DNA of 64,000 bases from Marinomonas shanghaiensis (GCF_003259175.1 NZ_QGOK01000005.1:186001-250000), one strand, 5' to 3'; positions 15,348 to 26,702 are shown, numbered from the stretch's first letter. Notes: generated by a model not told the origin, from the letters alone. Made by a program: numbers and translations.

Positions 15348-17129
15348 CTATTCCTCTGTGTTGTTTTGTTTGCTTTTCTTAAGACGATACGCCAATTGTG
15401 GTCTGCTTAGACCGACTCGTCTGGCGGCTTCAGATAAGTTGCCTTGCGCATTGTCTACCGCTTCTTGTAAAAGGTTGCGTTCTAGCATTTCAATATCGAT
15501 AGAATCCTTTGTGCCCACGAATTGAGAAATGTGTTCCAGCAACGAGCTGGTAGGCTCTGTCTTTGTCTTTGAATGGCTCAAATTTCCTTGGTCATTGACC
15601 GAATAAATAATCTCATCCGGAATAAATTCATTTCTGAAAAGATGATGAAGATCAATGGGTTCGCCTTCTTCTGAAGAAATCACGCCACGCTCCATTAGGT
15701 TTTGTAACTCACGAATATTGCCCGGAAACGCATAGTTAAAAAGAGCACGGCGTGCTGTTTGCGTCATACCCGAAGGGGATTTAGAGTGTAACGCACAGAA
15801 GTGGTGGTAGAAGTGATTAATCAATAAAGGAATATCTGCTTTACGCTCTCTTAATGGTGGTAAATGAATAGGGAATACGTTCAAACGGAAAAACAAGTCT
15901 TCACGAAATTCGCCTCTCTCGACGGCTTTACGTAGGTCCACATTCGTCGCTGCGATGACTCTGACGTTCACTTTGATGGGGGAAATGCCACCCACTCTTT
16001 CTATTTCTCTTTCTTGTAAGGCTCGCAGTAATTTACTTTGTCCTGCTAAGTTCAGGTTACCGATCTCATCAAGAAAAAGGGTGCCGCCATTGGCTCTTTC
16101 AAAACGTCCTGGACGGCTCATAGTGGCGCCAGTGAAGGCGCCTTTTTCGACACCAAATAACTCGGATTCCATGAGATTTTCGGGAATGGCCGCACAGTTA
16201 AAGGCCAAAAACGGGCCTGTTTGACGACTAAACTTATGCAGCATACTGGCAAAAAGTTCCTTGCCGACGCCGGATTCTCCTGTGAAAAGCACGGTGGCAT
16301 TGGTCGGGGCCACTTTTTTTAATGAATGTGTGGCAGCGGTAAAGGCAGCTGAAACACCGATCATCCGAAGTTGATCTTCTGGCGAACTGGGCTCCATTTC
16401 ATTGAGCTTAGGATCTGCTTGTGTTGTATTTTCTATCTCGTTGGCAGTTACGTTCAGAAAGCGAATATCCTCTCGGATATCGCCCCACAGTTCGGCGGAT
16501 TTGCCAATAACACGACAAACAGCATGTCCCATAGATTGGCATTCTACTTCGCGGAAAATCACCAAAGAACCCACGAGACCAGAGACATAACCAATGGCGT
16601 AGCCCAGTTCCATCCAGCATGCCGGTGAGCTGCCAATGCCGTAGGCGGCAATATGTTCTTCGTCTTCACTGCTGTGATGCCATAGAAATTCGCCGTCATA
16701 CAGGCCTTTTTCGGTATCGAATTCAAAATGAATGGTTTCGACTTTTACAACCCCTTCCAGACCGTGGAGATGAGTGCCAGCGGTAAATATGGATGGGGGA
16801 TCAGAGTCTGGCCAGCGGTTACGAATGAGATCGGCATCGCGCATGCCAGATAAGTAGCCAGTACGAGTCAAAATATCACGAGCTTTATCTAAACCGAGAG
16901 AATCAATGAGCTCTCTGCGCAGCAACCCAAAGGATGAACTATGGATAAGCAACATGCGTTGATCTTCTAGCCAAATACGACCATCACCAGGAGAGAAAAA
17001 TAGACATTCTGTCAGATCATCTACGGTAGGGGAGTTGTGACCATCGAGTTCGCGCGAGCTGCCTTTGAGCAGTATTTTGGTATTTTCTTTTGCCATATCG
17101 GCCAATGAGATGCGGTGCAAGTTTGTCAT
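15348..17129 (-). CDS. Sigma-54-dependent activator of aromatic catabolism (XylR/DmpR type)
   Basis: 593 residues. An N-terminal XylR_N/V4R sensor region (~40-215, including G-E-F-L-W-H-H-S and the cysteine/histidine-bearing [11 protein letters not shown] segment) binds the aromatic inducer. The AAA+ domain has Walker A G-E-S-G-V-G-K (284-290), the sigma-54 contact loop G-A-F-T-G-A (330-335) and G-G-T-L-F-L-D-E. A Fis-type HTH ([13 protein letters not shown]) ends the protein. It should drive the -24/-12 promoters at 13353 and 17334, which share an enhancer-like word at equal distance. It is transcribed divergently from the dehydrogenase gene. Confidence 0.92.
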   Translation of the reverse strand: MTNLHRISLADMAKENTKILLKGSSRELDGHNSPTVDDLTECLFFSPGDGRIWLEDQRMLLIHSSSFGLLRRELIDSLGLDKARDILTRTGYLSGMRDADLIRNRWPDSDPPSIFTAGTHLHGLEGVVKVETIHFEFDTEKGLYDGEFLWHHSSEDEEHIAAYGIGSSPACWMELGYAIGYVSGLVGSLVIFREVECQSMGHAVCRVIGKSAELWGDIREDIRFLNVTANEIENTTQADPKLNEMEPSSPEDQLRMIGVSAAFTAATHSLKKVAPTNATVLFTGESGVGKELFASMLHKFSRQTGPFLAFNCAAIPENLMESELFGVEKGAFTGATMSRPGRFERANGGTLFLDEIGNLNLAGQSKLLRALQEREIERVGGISPIKVNVRVIAATNVDLRKAVERGEFREDLFFRLNVFPIHLPPLRERKADIPLLINHFYHHFCALHSKSPSGMTQTARRALFNYAFPGNIRELQNLMERGVISSEEGEPIDLHHLFRNEFIPDEIIYSVNDQGNLSHSKTKTEPTSSLLEHISQFVGTKDSIDIEMLERNLLQEAVDNAQGNLSEAARRVGLSRPQLAYRLKKSKQNNTEE

Positions 17130-17273
17130 TATTATTTTTCCTCTTTCACCTAATTGATGAAATGGTTAACTGCTTTTTCTTTAGTTTTGATTAAATTTAA
17201 CGATATCGTCAAGTCTGTTGATTGAATTTTATCCGTCACTATCCGTTATGTTTTTGTCCTTTTATAATTAATT

Positions 17274-17287
17274 ATTTATATATCAAT
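17274..17287. promoter_or_regulatory. Candidate enhancer (UAS) upstream of the aldehyde dehydrogenase gene
   Basis: ATTTATATATCAAT matches ATTTATAGATCAAT at 13293-13306 in 13 of 14 positions and starts exactly 60 bp before the -24 element at 17334, as does its partner. It also lies in the divergent region of the regulator gene, so it could mediate autoregulation. Confidence 0.6.
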
Positions 17288-17333
17288 AGATTGGGTGTTG
17301 TTTTTATTTTGATAGAAACAGAAACAACATATC

Positions 17334-17348
17334 GGCATAGGTATTGCT
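17334..17348 (+). promoter_or_regulatory. Sigma-54 (-24/-12) promoter of the aldehyde dehydrogenase gene
   Basis: GGCATAGGTATTGCT: GG at 17334-17335 and GC at 17346-17347, close to the GGCAC-N5-TTGCT consensus with one substitution in the -24 box. About 90 bp before the gene start. Confidence 0.72.
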
Positions 17349-17438
17349 CTGCTTTCTCCATCCGCTACGTTTGAATCTTGAATAGACAAGAAGAGTGACA
17401 GAGGCGGAAATCTAATAAAAATAAACAGGAGAACACAG

Positions 17439-18899
17439 ATGACGATATCCGTACTTGAATCGAAAAAATGGTCAGGGAATTTTTTTACAGGCGACTGGGT
17501 TCAGGCCTCGAATACACAAGAGGTCATTGAGCCAGCGACAGGCAATGTTTTGAGTCATGTGGCCATTGCTTCAGCCAATGATGTTTATCTGGCTTGTCAG
17601 CAGGCGGCGAAGGCTCAAAAAGAGTGGCTAAAAGTCCCTCCTAGAGACAAAGCGACGTTATTTCACAAAGCCGCTGCTTTTATGCAGGACAATTTTGATG
17701 AACTGGCCTTATACGTCGCCCGTGAAACGGGCGGTATTATTCCTAAAGGCCAGCATGAAATAAAAGAAGCCATCCTGATTTTGCAATTAGCGGCCAATAT
17801 GACCCTAGAGCCAAACGGCTTGACCTTGCCTTCTGTGCCAGAAAGAATGTCTTACGCAACACGCAAACCTATTGGTGTCATTGGTGTTATTTCTCCGTTT
17901 AACTTTCCATTAATTCTGTCTATTCGTTCCATTGCCCCCGCGTTGGCAACAGGTAATGCGGTGGTGACCAAACCCGACCCACAAACGCCTGTAACCGGCG
18001 GTTTTATTCTTGCTCTTGCCTTGGAAGCGGCAGGCTTTCCCAAGGGGATTTTTCAAGTATTGCCTGGCGCGGTAGAGGCGGGTGAAGCTTTGTGCGCAGC
18101 GCCAGAAATTGGCATGGTGGCCTTTACTGGCTCGACCGCAGCGGGCCGAAAAGTGGGTGAAGCGTGTGGCCGTAACTTGAAAAAAGTCTCTCTTGAATTA
18201 GGCGGTAAGAGCTCGTTGATTATTTTAGAGGACGCTGATTTAGATGTGGCGGCCAGTAATATTGCCTGGGGTGCGTATTTCCACCAAGGTCAAATTTGCA
18301 TGGCGTCAGGGCGCATTCTCGTTCAAGCAAGCATTGCGGCAGCATTGACGGCAAAAGTCGTTGAAAAAGCCCAACACCTACCTGTAGGGGATCCTGTTTC
18401 TGGAACTGTGGCCTTGGGGCCCTTGATTAATCAGCGTCAACTTGAAAAAGTGCATGCCATCGTGCAAGACACTGTAGCGGCTGGCGCTAGGTTAGAAGCG
18501 GGCGGAACATATGACGGGCCTTTCTATGCCCCAACGGTATTGAGTAATGTCAAACCCGGTATGCGTTCGTTTGATGAAGAGATCTTTGGTCCAGTGGTGA
18601 ATATTGTCACCTTTGAAAGCGATGCCGAAGCCGTTGAAATGGCGAATAACACCCAATATGGCCTAGCGGGTGCGGTGATCTCGAACGACCTTTCTCGTGC
18701 GCAACGCATTGGTGCTCAGTTGCATGTTGGTTTACTGCACATCAATGATCAAACCGTGAACGATGAATGCATCAACCCATTTGGTGGTTGTGGCGCTTCG
18801 GGCAATGGCAGCGCGGTGTGTGGCCCTGCGGATTGGGATCTTTATACCCATTGGCAATGGGTAACGGTGAAACAATCTGCTACGCCTTATCCTTTCTAA
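17439..18899 (+). CDS. Benzaldehyde/vanillin-type NAD-dependent aldehyde dehydrogenase
   Basis: 486 residues, start supported by AGGAG. ALDH motifs: P-F-N-F-P near 148, the cofactor loop F-T-G-S-T-A-A-G-R, catalytic Glu in L-E-L-G-G-K-S, catalytic Cys in G-Q-I-C-M-A-S-G, and E-E-I-F-G-P-V. The sequence resembles XylC/Vdh-type aromatic aldehyde dehydrogenases, producing benzoate or vanillate-like acids. With the SDR at 13501 it would turn an aromatic alcohol into the acid. Its sigma-54 promoter and enhancer mirror those of the SDR. Precise substrate (vanillin, coniferyl aldehyde, benzaldehyde) is open. Confidence 0.87.
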   Translation: MTISVLESKKWSGNFFTGDWVQASNTQEVIEPATGNVLSHVAIASANDVYLACQQAAKAQKEWLKVPPRDKATLFHKAAAFMQDNFDELALYVARETGGIIPKGQHEIKEAILILQLAANMTLEPNGLTLPSVPERMSYATRKPIGVIGVISPFNFPLILSIRSIAPALATGNAVVTKPDPQTPVTGGFILALALEAAGFPKGIFQVLPGAVEAGEALCAAPEIGMVAFTGSTAAGRKVGEACGRNLKKVSLELGGKSSLIILEDADLDVAASNIAWGAYFHQGQICMASGRILVQASIAAALTAKVVEKAQHLPVGDPVSGTVALGPLINQRQLEKVHAIVQDTVAAGARLEAGGTYDGPFYAPTVLSNVKPGMRSFDEEIFGPVVNIVTFESDAEAVEMANNTQYGLAGAVISNDLSRAQRIGAQLHVGLLHINDQTVNDECINPFGGCGASGNGSAVCGPADWDLYTHWQWVTVKQSATPYPF

Positions 18900-18911
18900 T
18901 TAAACAGATAG

Positions 18912-18946
18912 TAAAGCCCTACATTCATCATGTGGGGCTATTTTCT
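18912..18946. terminator. Terminator between convergent ALDH and LysR genes
   Basis: AGCCCTACA pairs with TGTGGGGCT (one G-U pair), followed by ATTTTCTTT. On the other strand it can end the LysR transcript. Confidence 0.6.
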
Positions 18947-20160
18947 TTACTTATTTGCTTGTTGCTAATCGCCAATGTCAGTTCTTCAATAAAGACCTTG
19001 ATAAGAGTCGATTGTCGTTCTCTGTGCAGTGTGATGCCCAGTGTGCATTGCGGGTTGGGTAGGCGAATGGGGACTTGCTTTAAGCGGGGGTTGAGTTGCT
19101 TGATGTTCCAGTCATCGTAGAAAAGAAGTGCAATGGCATCGCTGTGAATGACCAGTTCCTCTGACGAGGCAAAGGTGAGCATTTCGAGGGCTTGAATCGG
19201 CGGTTTGTTGTCGATGCTATGAAATAAGCTTTCGAAATAATCCCGAATGGGGGTGCCGTGGCGCGCGACAATCCAGCGTTCATTGGTTAAATCATTGAGG
19301 GTTTTAGCATAACCATGAACTGGGTGATCGGCTCTGGCGATCAACGCATATTGCACCTCTAGCAAAGGTAATTCTATTAAGTCTGGGTGAATTGGGCCTT
19401 TGCGCATGAGTCCTAAAAAACAGTCTATTTCGCCTTGTCTTAACGCATTGGCAAGCATGTGATAAGGGCCTTGCATGGCTTGTAAACGAATGCCTGAGTG
19501 TTTCTTAAAGATAGAAGCAAACGCGATGGGAACGATGTCTTGGCAGGAAAAGGACAACATGCCGACAGACAATCTTCCGGTTAATTCGTTGGGCTGTGAC
19601 TGTAGTGTGTGGGGAAGCGATTGAGCGATAGGCGCTATTCTCAGGAACAACGAAGCGAGTTGTTTGGCGGCAGTTTGTGGTATCAGACCATGGCGCGCTC
19701 GTGAGAAGAGCGGCTGCTGTATCATATTTTCGCTTTCTTTTAAGGTTTTGCTGACCGCGGGTTGAGTCATGTTAAGAGTTTGCGCGGCCAGTGAGGCGCT
19801 GCCCATTCTGACCACGGCTTCTATCGTCATAAGATGCCGCCATTCCACATAGGACTTTAGCTTCAATAGCGGTCTCACATCGCATTGCAAATGGCGTTCG
19901 GTATCGGCAATGGCTTGCAATAGGCGGTTGCATGATGAAATAACCACTTCGCCTTCTGCCGTGGGTTCTGCGCCACTCCAGCCACGAGTAAAAAGACTGA
20001 TTTGCAGTGCGTGTTCTGCTTGTGAAAGGGCGCGAGAAACACTGGATTGGCTTAGGTTTAGCGATAAGCTGGCGTCTTTCTCTGTGCCTTTTTTCATGAT
20101 CTCGGTAATCACCCTGCATTGTTTGAGCGTGAGAGGAAAAGCTGCAATGGGATTGATCAT
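18928..20160 (-). CDS. LysR-family regulator with two N-terminal HTH domains
   Basis: 410 residues, about 100 more than a normal LysR protein. Two LysR-type winged HTH segments are visible in tandem: residues ~12-72 (L-T-L-K-Q-C-R-V-I through L-S-Q-S-S-V-S-R-A-L-S-Q-A-E) and ~105-165 (W-R-H-L-M-T-I-E-A-V through M-T-Q-P-A-V-S-K-T-L-K-E-S-E). An ordinary substrate-binding domain follows (~185-390). It is divergent from ligAB and probably controls it, sensing protocatechuate or a ring-cleavage product. The gene appears intact; the duplicated HTH is a real architecture in some LysR subgroups. Confidence 0.87.
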   Translation of the reverse strand: MINPIAAFPLTLKQCRVITEIMKKGTEKDASLSLNLSQSSVSRALSQAEHALQISLFTRGWSGAEPTAEGEVVISSCNRLLQAIADTERHLQCDVRPLLKLKSYVEWRHLMTIEAVVRMGSASLAAQTLNMTQPAVSKTLKESENMIQQPLFSRARHGLIPQTAAKQLASLFLRIAPIAQSLPHTLQSQPNELTGRLSVGMLSFSCQDIVPIAFASIFKKHSGIRLQAMQGPYHMLANALRQGEIDCFLGLMRKGPIHPDLIELPLLEVQYALIARADHPVHGYAKTLNDLTNERWIVARHGTPIRDYFESLFHSIDNKPPIQALEMLTFASSEELVIHSDAIALLFYDDWNIKQLNPRLKQVPIRLPNPQCTLGITLHRERQSTLIKVFIEELTLAISNKQISKENSPT

Positions 20161-20225
20161 GGTGTTTTTTCTCGTAATGCCGAGGATGAAATAGGCGTAA
20201 TTTTAGATATAACCAAATTTTAAGT

Positions 20226-20246
20226 CATATTTTTAAATATGCATAT
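20226..20246. promoter_or_regulatory. Operator candidate in the LysR-ligA divergent region
   Basis: CATAT (20226-20230) and ATATG (20237-20241) form an inverted repeat with 6-bp spacer, overlapped by the palindrome ATATGCATAT (20237-20246). It lies midway between the divergent genes, where a LysR-type regulator would bind. Confidence 0.4.
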
Positions 20247-20334
20247 GCCATTTTTGTTTTTCCCGTATACCTTATTCATTCAACCAGTGTCGTGTGATGG
20301 TCACTCTGGCTTTTCGATTTAAGGTAAGAAGCAC

Positions 20335-21619
<1,285 letters not shown>

Positions 21620-21620
<1 letters not shown>

Positions 21621-22792
21621 TGGCGGGGTTTACCACTAAACCAACACTGGTTTGCTTGGCGGGTTTGTTGTGTGATCAGCGGATTTGGAAAAACATCGCC
21701 ACTCAATTAGAAAAAGAGGCTGATGTTAAGATTATAAGCTTCGCAGGCTTTGATGATTTAACCGCTATGGCACAGCATGTTTTATCAAGCATAGAGGGCG
21801 ACTTTGCCTTAGCAGGGCACTCTATGGGAGGACGCGTAGCGCTGGAAATCTATCGCCTTGCGCCGCAACGCGTCACGCATTTAGCATTATTAAATACGGG
21901 TGTTCATCCTAAATCTGACAAAGAAATTCCGGGGCGCATGCGTTTAATCGATGTCGCGACCACGAGTGGCATGTCTGCCTTGGCTGAGCAATGGTTGACT
22001 CCCATGATGTCCCCCAAAGGGCGGAATAATGAAGAGCTGATGGCGACCCTAAGGCAAATGGTGGAGTCTTACTCGCTTGAGGATTTTAAAAAACAAATAC
22101 ATGCGCTGATTCATCGACCTAATGCCGAGGCACAGCTTGCGCAGATTTCGGTACCCACTCTGTTGCTGTCTGGGGCAGAAGACACTTGGAGCCCTGTTGA
22201 TCAGCACAAAGAGATGCAAGATAACATCAGTGGCAGTGAGTTGGTCGTGATAGAGGACGCAGGACACATGGCCCCAGTGGAAGAGCCAACAAAGGTGGCT
22301 CAGGCATTGAAACGCTGGTTACAAACAAATCGCCGAGTGAAAAATGATCAAACAATAGAAAACATCTTGATTGAATGGCAGTGTCAGAAACGCGTCACAC
22401 ATTCTATTAATTTATTGGATCAAGGGCGATGGCAGGAATTGGCAGACTGTTATACCGAGGATGGTGTTCTATTCCGTCCGAGTGCACCGACAGAGAAAAT
22501 TGAAGGACGTGAGGCCATTTTAGCGTCTTTTACCGCGCGTCCGGCAAAAGAGACCTGTCATGTTTTGGCGAATCAAGAAACCCAAATTATCCATGCAGAG
22601 CACGCTATTGTGACATCGCGCGTGGTGTTGTTCGCTGCGAATAAAAAAGCAGAAAGTCTTGAAAGCATGGTGCAAGCCAATGCGGATGTGTTTATCGGTC
22701 GTTTTGTGGATGAATTGAAACGGGTGCAAGGTGAATGGCTTATTGCCAAAAGACAAGGTTCGATTGAACTACACTACAAAGGCGCTGAATAA
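21620..22792 (+). CDS. Alpha/beta hydrolase fused to a SnoaL/NTF2-like domain
   Basis: 390 residues with two domains. Residues ~8-235 are an alpha/beta hydrolase: nucleophile elbow G-H-S-M-G-G (Ser near 68), acid in G-A-E-D-T-W-S-P, His in D-A-G-H-M-A-P. Residues ~250-388 are an NTF2-like domain, with W-Q-E-L-A-D-C-Y-T-E-D-G-V-L-F-R-P and a closing R-Q-G-S-I-E-L-H-Y. The hydrolase may cleave an ester or ring-fission product; the second domain could be a lyase/isomerase-like fold or a stabiliser. It overlaps ligB by one base and so is probably used with protocatechuate or a derivative. The function is otherwise unknown. Confidence 0.82.
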
Positions 22793-22949
22793 AAAACATT
22801 GCACGGTTGGGTAATGGGCTAATGGCTCATGCTTGAGAATATTGAACACAGAATTTTCTATTAAATCAGGGCGTTCCGTTGAGTCGGTTTGTTCGTTACA
22901 AAAATAACAAAGCCTCCAGAGGCAAAAAAGTAGCATTGGGAGAAAAGAT

Positions 22950-23930
22950 ATGAAATTCAATACATTGGTGTTAGCAGCTTCTGCAACGATAGCATTATCC
23001 AGCCAAGTGTCGGCACAAGAATTAAAGTTTGCCAGTTTTACCCCACCCTTTCATACCATCAATTCGTCGGTCATTGAAAAGCTCAATACCGATCTTTCTG
23101 CGGCTACCGATGGCAAATTAACCGTGCGCGGATATCACGGCGGTGAATTAGGCGCTGGCCCTGCCGAGCAATATGTGCGCGTGTTACAAGGCGCTGCGGA
23201 TATGTCTTGGGGCTTACCAGGTTATACCTCGTCACAGTTTGGTAAAACCATGATCGCCGAGCTTCCCGGCGCAATACCTGAAGATATGCCTGGTTATGAA
23301 GCGTTATGGCGCGCCTACGATAAACACTTAAGCCAAGAGTTTCCGGGCACCAAACCATTAGCCTTGTGGACTTCTGAACCTAATATTTTCATCATGCGCA
23401 ATAAGCTAATCCGAACACCTGCAGATCTTGCTGGGCTTAAAATTCGAGTTGCGGGAACAACCGCAGCCGAGGTCGCCAAGGCATTAGGCGCCACCCCCGT
23501 GCAAATGCCAGCGAGCCAAATTTATAACGCCATGCAAACAGGCTTAATCGATGGCGTTATCACTGGAGCTTCGACGTTAACGGATTTCAAACTGGATGAA
23601 GTGGCCGACGCCTTGACGATAGGCGCGCCATTAGGGCGTTTGACTTTTTATACGGTATTAAACCGTGGCGTCTATGATGGTCTTAGTAAGGAAGAAAAAG
23701 CGGCTGTCGATGCTGCCAGTGGCGCTGGACTCTCTAAGAGCGCCGAAGACGCCTGGATGAAAACGGCCACAGAAGCACTTGAGATTGCTCAAAATGACAA
23801 AGCGAATACCATTATTGAGTTAACCGATGCCGAAAAAGCGGCCTTTGCGCAAGCTGTGTCAGGTGTGATTCAGTCCTATGTCAAAAGTGTCGATGGCGCG
23901 GCTACGCTTGACGCCATGCAAGGCAAGTAA
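22950..23930 (+). CDS. TRAP transporter substrate-binding protein (DctP type)
   Basis: 326 residues with a signal peptide (cut near V-S-A-Q-E). DctP features: F-A-S-F-T-P-P-F-H near the start, G-E-L-G-A-G-P-A-E-Q-Y, the G-L-K-I-R-V-A-G-T arginine motif, and Q-T-G-L-I-D-G-V. It captures an organic acid in the periplasm for the QM membrane pair. Immediately downstream of ligAB, it probably takes up an aromatic or related acid. First gene of a three-gene operon (3 bp to the next). Confidence 0.9.
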   Translation: MKFNTLVLAASATIALSSQVSAQELKFASFTPPFHTINSSVIEKLNTDLSAATDGKLTVRGYHGGELGAGPAEQYVRVLQGAADMSWGLPGYTSSQFGKTMIAELPGAIPEDMPGYEALWRAYDKHLSQEFPGTKPLALWTSEPNIFIMRNKLIRTPADLAGLKIRVAGTTAAEVAKALGATPVQMPASQIYNAMQTGLIDGVITGASTLTDFKLDEVADALTIGAPLGRLTFYTVLNRGVYDGLSKEEKAAVDAASGAGLSKSAEDAWMKTATEALEIAQNDKANTIIELTDAEKAAFAQAVSGVIQSYVKSVDGAATLDAMQGK

Positions 23931-23933
23931 CTT

Positions 23934-24455
23934 ATGCTTAATGCAACACGTAAACTGGCGGACGGGCTCATTGCCCTGTCCGCAGCGGTGGGCGCTTTGG
24001 GGCTGATATTAGAAGTTTTGATTTTATTGGCTGATGTGGTTGGTCGTGCCTTTGGCGCGCCAATTTACGGCTCGCAAGACATGATTACGATGACCATGGT
24101 GATGGTTGTGTTTGGGGCGATGGCGTTGTGTGATCGCCAAGGAGGGCACATCTCTGTGGACCTTTTTGAAGGCAGTTATCCCGCATGGCTTAATCGTATT
24201 ATTGATATTTTTTCAGCCCTATTAGGTGCGGTTATCTTTTTTGGTATTGCTTATGCCGTTAATGAAAGCGCTAAAATTTCCATTATGTTGAATCTATCAA
24301 CCAATCTTTTGCGATTGCCTAAGGCTTGGTTTCAGAATGGCTTGTCTATTTTGGCTGTGTTCACGGCGGCGGGAATGGCGCTACGCGCGATAGAATTGAC
24401 CTTGTCAGGTCGTGACATTCGTAAAGTAGGCGCGGATACAGGAGGCACAGCATGA
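23934..24455 (+). CDS. TRAP transporter small permease (DctQ type)
   Basis: 173 residues with four hydrophobic segments and the family pattern D-V-V-G-R-A-F-G-A-P-I-Y-G-S-Q-D near TM1-2. The small subunit pairs with the large permease in sodium-driven uptake. It starts 3 bp after the binding-protein stop and overlaps the large permease gene by 4 nt. Confidence 0.9.
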   Translation: MLNATRKLADGLIALSAAVGALGLILEVLILLADVVGRAFGAPIYGSQDMITMTMVMVVFGAMALCDRQGGHISVDLFEGSYPAWLNRIIDIFSALLGAVIFFGIAYAVNESAKISIMLNLSTNLLRLPKAWFQNGLSILAVFTAAGMALRAIELTLSGRDIRKVGADTGGTA

Positions 24456-25756
24456 GCCCCGCAATGATGGGTACTATTGGCATCTTGGTGATGTTTGTTT
24501 TGTTGGTGCTGCGGGTGCCGGTGGCATTTGCTATGTTTTCGGTGGGTTTTGTTGGCATCACCATACTGGATAGCAGTCGATCCGCGCTGAGTTTGCTGGC
24601 ATCGGAAACGTTTACCTTGGCGTCGTCGCCTGAGCTGGTGGTTATTCCCTTGTTTATACTGATGGGGAATGTCGCTTCCGAGACGGGCATGAGTCGAAAA
24701 CTGTACGATGCGGCCTACGCTATTATTGGCCAGTTCCGTGGCGGACTGGCCTCGGCGACGGTCATTGGTTGTGGTGGTTTTGCCGCCTTGTCTGGCTCGT
24801 CTGTGGCCTCTGCCCTCACCATGGGCAAGGTGGCGTTGGGACAGATGGACCGCTTTAAATACAACACCCGTTTGTCTACGGGAGTGGTCGCTGCAGGCGG
24901 TACCTTGGGCATTTTGATTCCACCGTCCACGGGGTTTGTTATTTATGCCATTCTTACGGAACAAAGTATCGGACGTTTGTTTTTAGCGGGTGTTTTGCCA
25001 GGCATCATGCTGCTGCTTTTGTTTATCTTTGTGATCATGCTAATTTGTTGGTTTCGTCCTGAATTTGGTCCAGCAGGGCCTGCGACAAGTTGGCGTAATA
25101 AAGGCAAAGCGCTCTTGGGGGCTGGGCCGATCATTGCGGTGATTTTATTGTCCATAGGTGGAATTTACAGTGGGTTATTTTCGCCCGTTGAAGCCTCTGC
25201 TGTTGGGGCGGGTATCGTGATATTGGTGGGCTTAATCACACGTGTTTTGTCTTTAAACGCACTCTGGCGTGCCGCTCGTGATGCCGTGGTAACAACCGCT
25301 ACCGTGATGTTGATATTGATTGCCGCTCATCTGATTAACCCATTTATGGCGCTCAGCCACATTCCTGCCGCTGTTGGCGAATTGTTGTCGGGACTGGGGT
25401 TGGGAGTGACGGGAACACTGATTCTTATTTTGGCGATTTACCTTATTTTGGGCTGTTTTTTGGAAGGGTTTGCTATGTTGGTACTGACCTTGCCAATCTT
25501 CTTTCCTATTATTATGGCGCTTGGGATCGATCCTATTTGGTTTGGTGTGCTGACCGTCTTGACGCTTGAAATGGGGTTAATCTCACCGCCTGTGGGCATC
25601 AATGTTTTCATTGTAAAATCGGTCGCACCGAACGTGGAATTAGGTGATATTTTTCGTGGTGTGCTGCCTTTTTGGTTGATGATGGTACTGGCTGTTGCCT
25701 TACTGATTCTTTTCCCACAAATTGTGTTGTTTCTTCCGAATACCATGTTTGGTTGA
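24452..25756 (+). CDS. TRAP transporter large permease (DctM type)
   Basis: 434 residues, ~12 membrane segments. Typical DctM patterns include P-L-F-I-L-M-G-N, A-L-S-G-S-S-V-A-S-A, G-G-T-L-G-I-L-I-P-P-S, and the late E-M-G-L-I-S-P-P-V-G-I-N-V-F. It forms the transport channel of the TRAP system. Start overlaps dctQ by ATGA. A strong terminator follows, closing the operon. Confidence 0.92.
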   Translation: MSPAMMGTIGILVMFVLLVLRVPVAFAMFSVGFVGITILDSSRSALSLLASETFTLASSPELVVIPLFILMGNVASETGMSRKLYDAAYAIIGQFRGGLASATVIGCGGFAALSGSSVASALTMGKVALGQMDRFKYNTRLSTGVVAAGGTLGILIPPSTGFVIYAILTEQSIGRLFLAGVLPGIMLLLLFIFVIMLICWFRPEFGPAGPATSWRNKGKALLGAGPIIAVILLSIGGIYSGLFSPVEASAVGAGIVILVGLITRVLSLNALWRAARDAVVTTATVMLILIAAHLINPFMALSHIPAAVGELLSGLGLGVTGTLILILAIYLILGCFLEGFAMLVLTLPIFFPIIMALGIDPIWFGVLTVLTLEMGLISPPVGINVFIVKSVAPNVELGDIFRGVLPFWLMMVLAVALLILFPQIVLFLPNTMFG

Positions 25757-25776
25757 GTGTTTATCACTGCAGAATA

Positions 25777-25820
25777 AAAATGCCCATGTTATGGGGTCAC
25801 TTCACACATGGGCATTTTTT
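25777..25820. terminator. Bidirectional terminator between TRAP permease and DsbA-like gene
   Basis: AAATGCCCATGT pairs with ACATGGGCATTT around a 16-nt loop, with a T run on the right and an A run on the left, suiting both convergent genes. Confidence 0.85.
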
Positions 25821-25837
25821 GAGCAGAAAAAACAGTG

Positions 25838-26506
25838 CTAAGCCAGCGTTTGCTCTGTTTTTACTTTCTCTAGCACTTCTTCAATTGCGCTTTTAAATAC
25901 TTCTGCGGGCTGTCCACCTGAGATGGCGTAGGCGTTATTGATAATAACGGTTGGGACAGACGTGATGCCGTTTTGTTGCCAGACTTTTTCTTGTTGGCGA
26001 ACGTCGTCCGCAAAGTGATTATTTTCCAAAATACCCTTTGCTGCAGCGGGATCAAGGTTCACGCTGGCCGCAAGGTTAGCGAGTATGGTGTGGTTGCTGA
26101 TGTCTTGATTGTGGGTAAAATGCGCCTTGAATAAAGCGGTTTTGAGTTCCGCTTGTTTGCCTTCCAAGTGTGCCCAATGCAATAAACGATGGGCATCAAA
26201 TGAATTGCGCATGCGACTTTCAGGTGTAAAGTTAAACTCGAATCCGACTTCTTTGCCACGAGCTTGAATCATGGCGCGGTTTTGTTCAGATTGAGCTTTG
26301 TTGATGCCATATTTTTCGGTGATATGTTCGTCTAAATTTTGACCTTCTAGCGGCATCTTAGGATTAAGTTCAAACGGCTGAAAAGTCACGGTCGCGTCGA
26401 CTGTGTCGTTTAGCTGTTCTAGTGCTTGGTTAAGGTTTCCCAAACCGACTACACACCAAGGGCACATAACGTCGGAGATAAATTGAATATCCAATGGTTC
26501 TTTCAT
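25838..26506 (-). CDS. DsbA-family oxidoreductase, FrnE type
   Basis: ~222 residues. The thioredoxin-fold active site C-P-W-C lies near residue 15 (S-D-V-M-C-P-W-C-V-V-G), with the cis-Pro region in T-S-V-P-T-V-I-I. Helical insert residues match the FrnE/YwbO branch of cytosolic DsbA-like proteins, tied to oxidative-stress thiol exchange. No signal peptide is present, so it is probably cytoplasmic. The start at 26506 has GGA 7 nt upstream; an in-frame ATG at 26518 is also possible. Confidence 0.87.
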   Translation of the reverse strand: MKEPLDIQFISDVMCPWCVVGLGNLNQALEQLNDTVDATVTFQPFELNPKMPLEGQNLDEHITEKYGINKAQSEQNRAMIQARGKEVGFEFNFTPESRMRNSFDAHRLLHWAHLEGKQAELKTALFKAHFTHNQDISNHTILANLAASVNLDPAAAKGILENNHFADDVRQQEKVWQQNGITSVPTVIINNAYAISGGQPAEVFKSAIEEVLEKVKTEQTLA

Positions 26507-26702
26507 GGTATTTTCCATCTTTAAAGTGAAAAGCAAAACTTAAAAAGTTCGTATTAGAAAAAGAGATTGGGGCAGCGTGGTGAATTAAAAGAGAAGCCGT
26601 AAAATAGTGCGGATCGTTGCTCATAATTTACACAGTATTGAGTGAGTCGACAGGATATAGACTCAAGCAAACGCTACTAAACGTTAGTTGTTGTTTTAAT
26701 TG

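Noticed and set aside
24332-24964. 210-codon ORF on the minus strand within the TRAP genes
   Set aside because: Overlaps two well-supported genes and has a biased, repetitive composition typical of a shadow frame.
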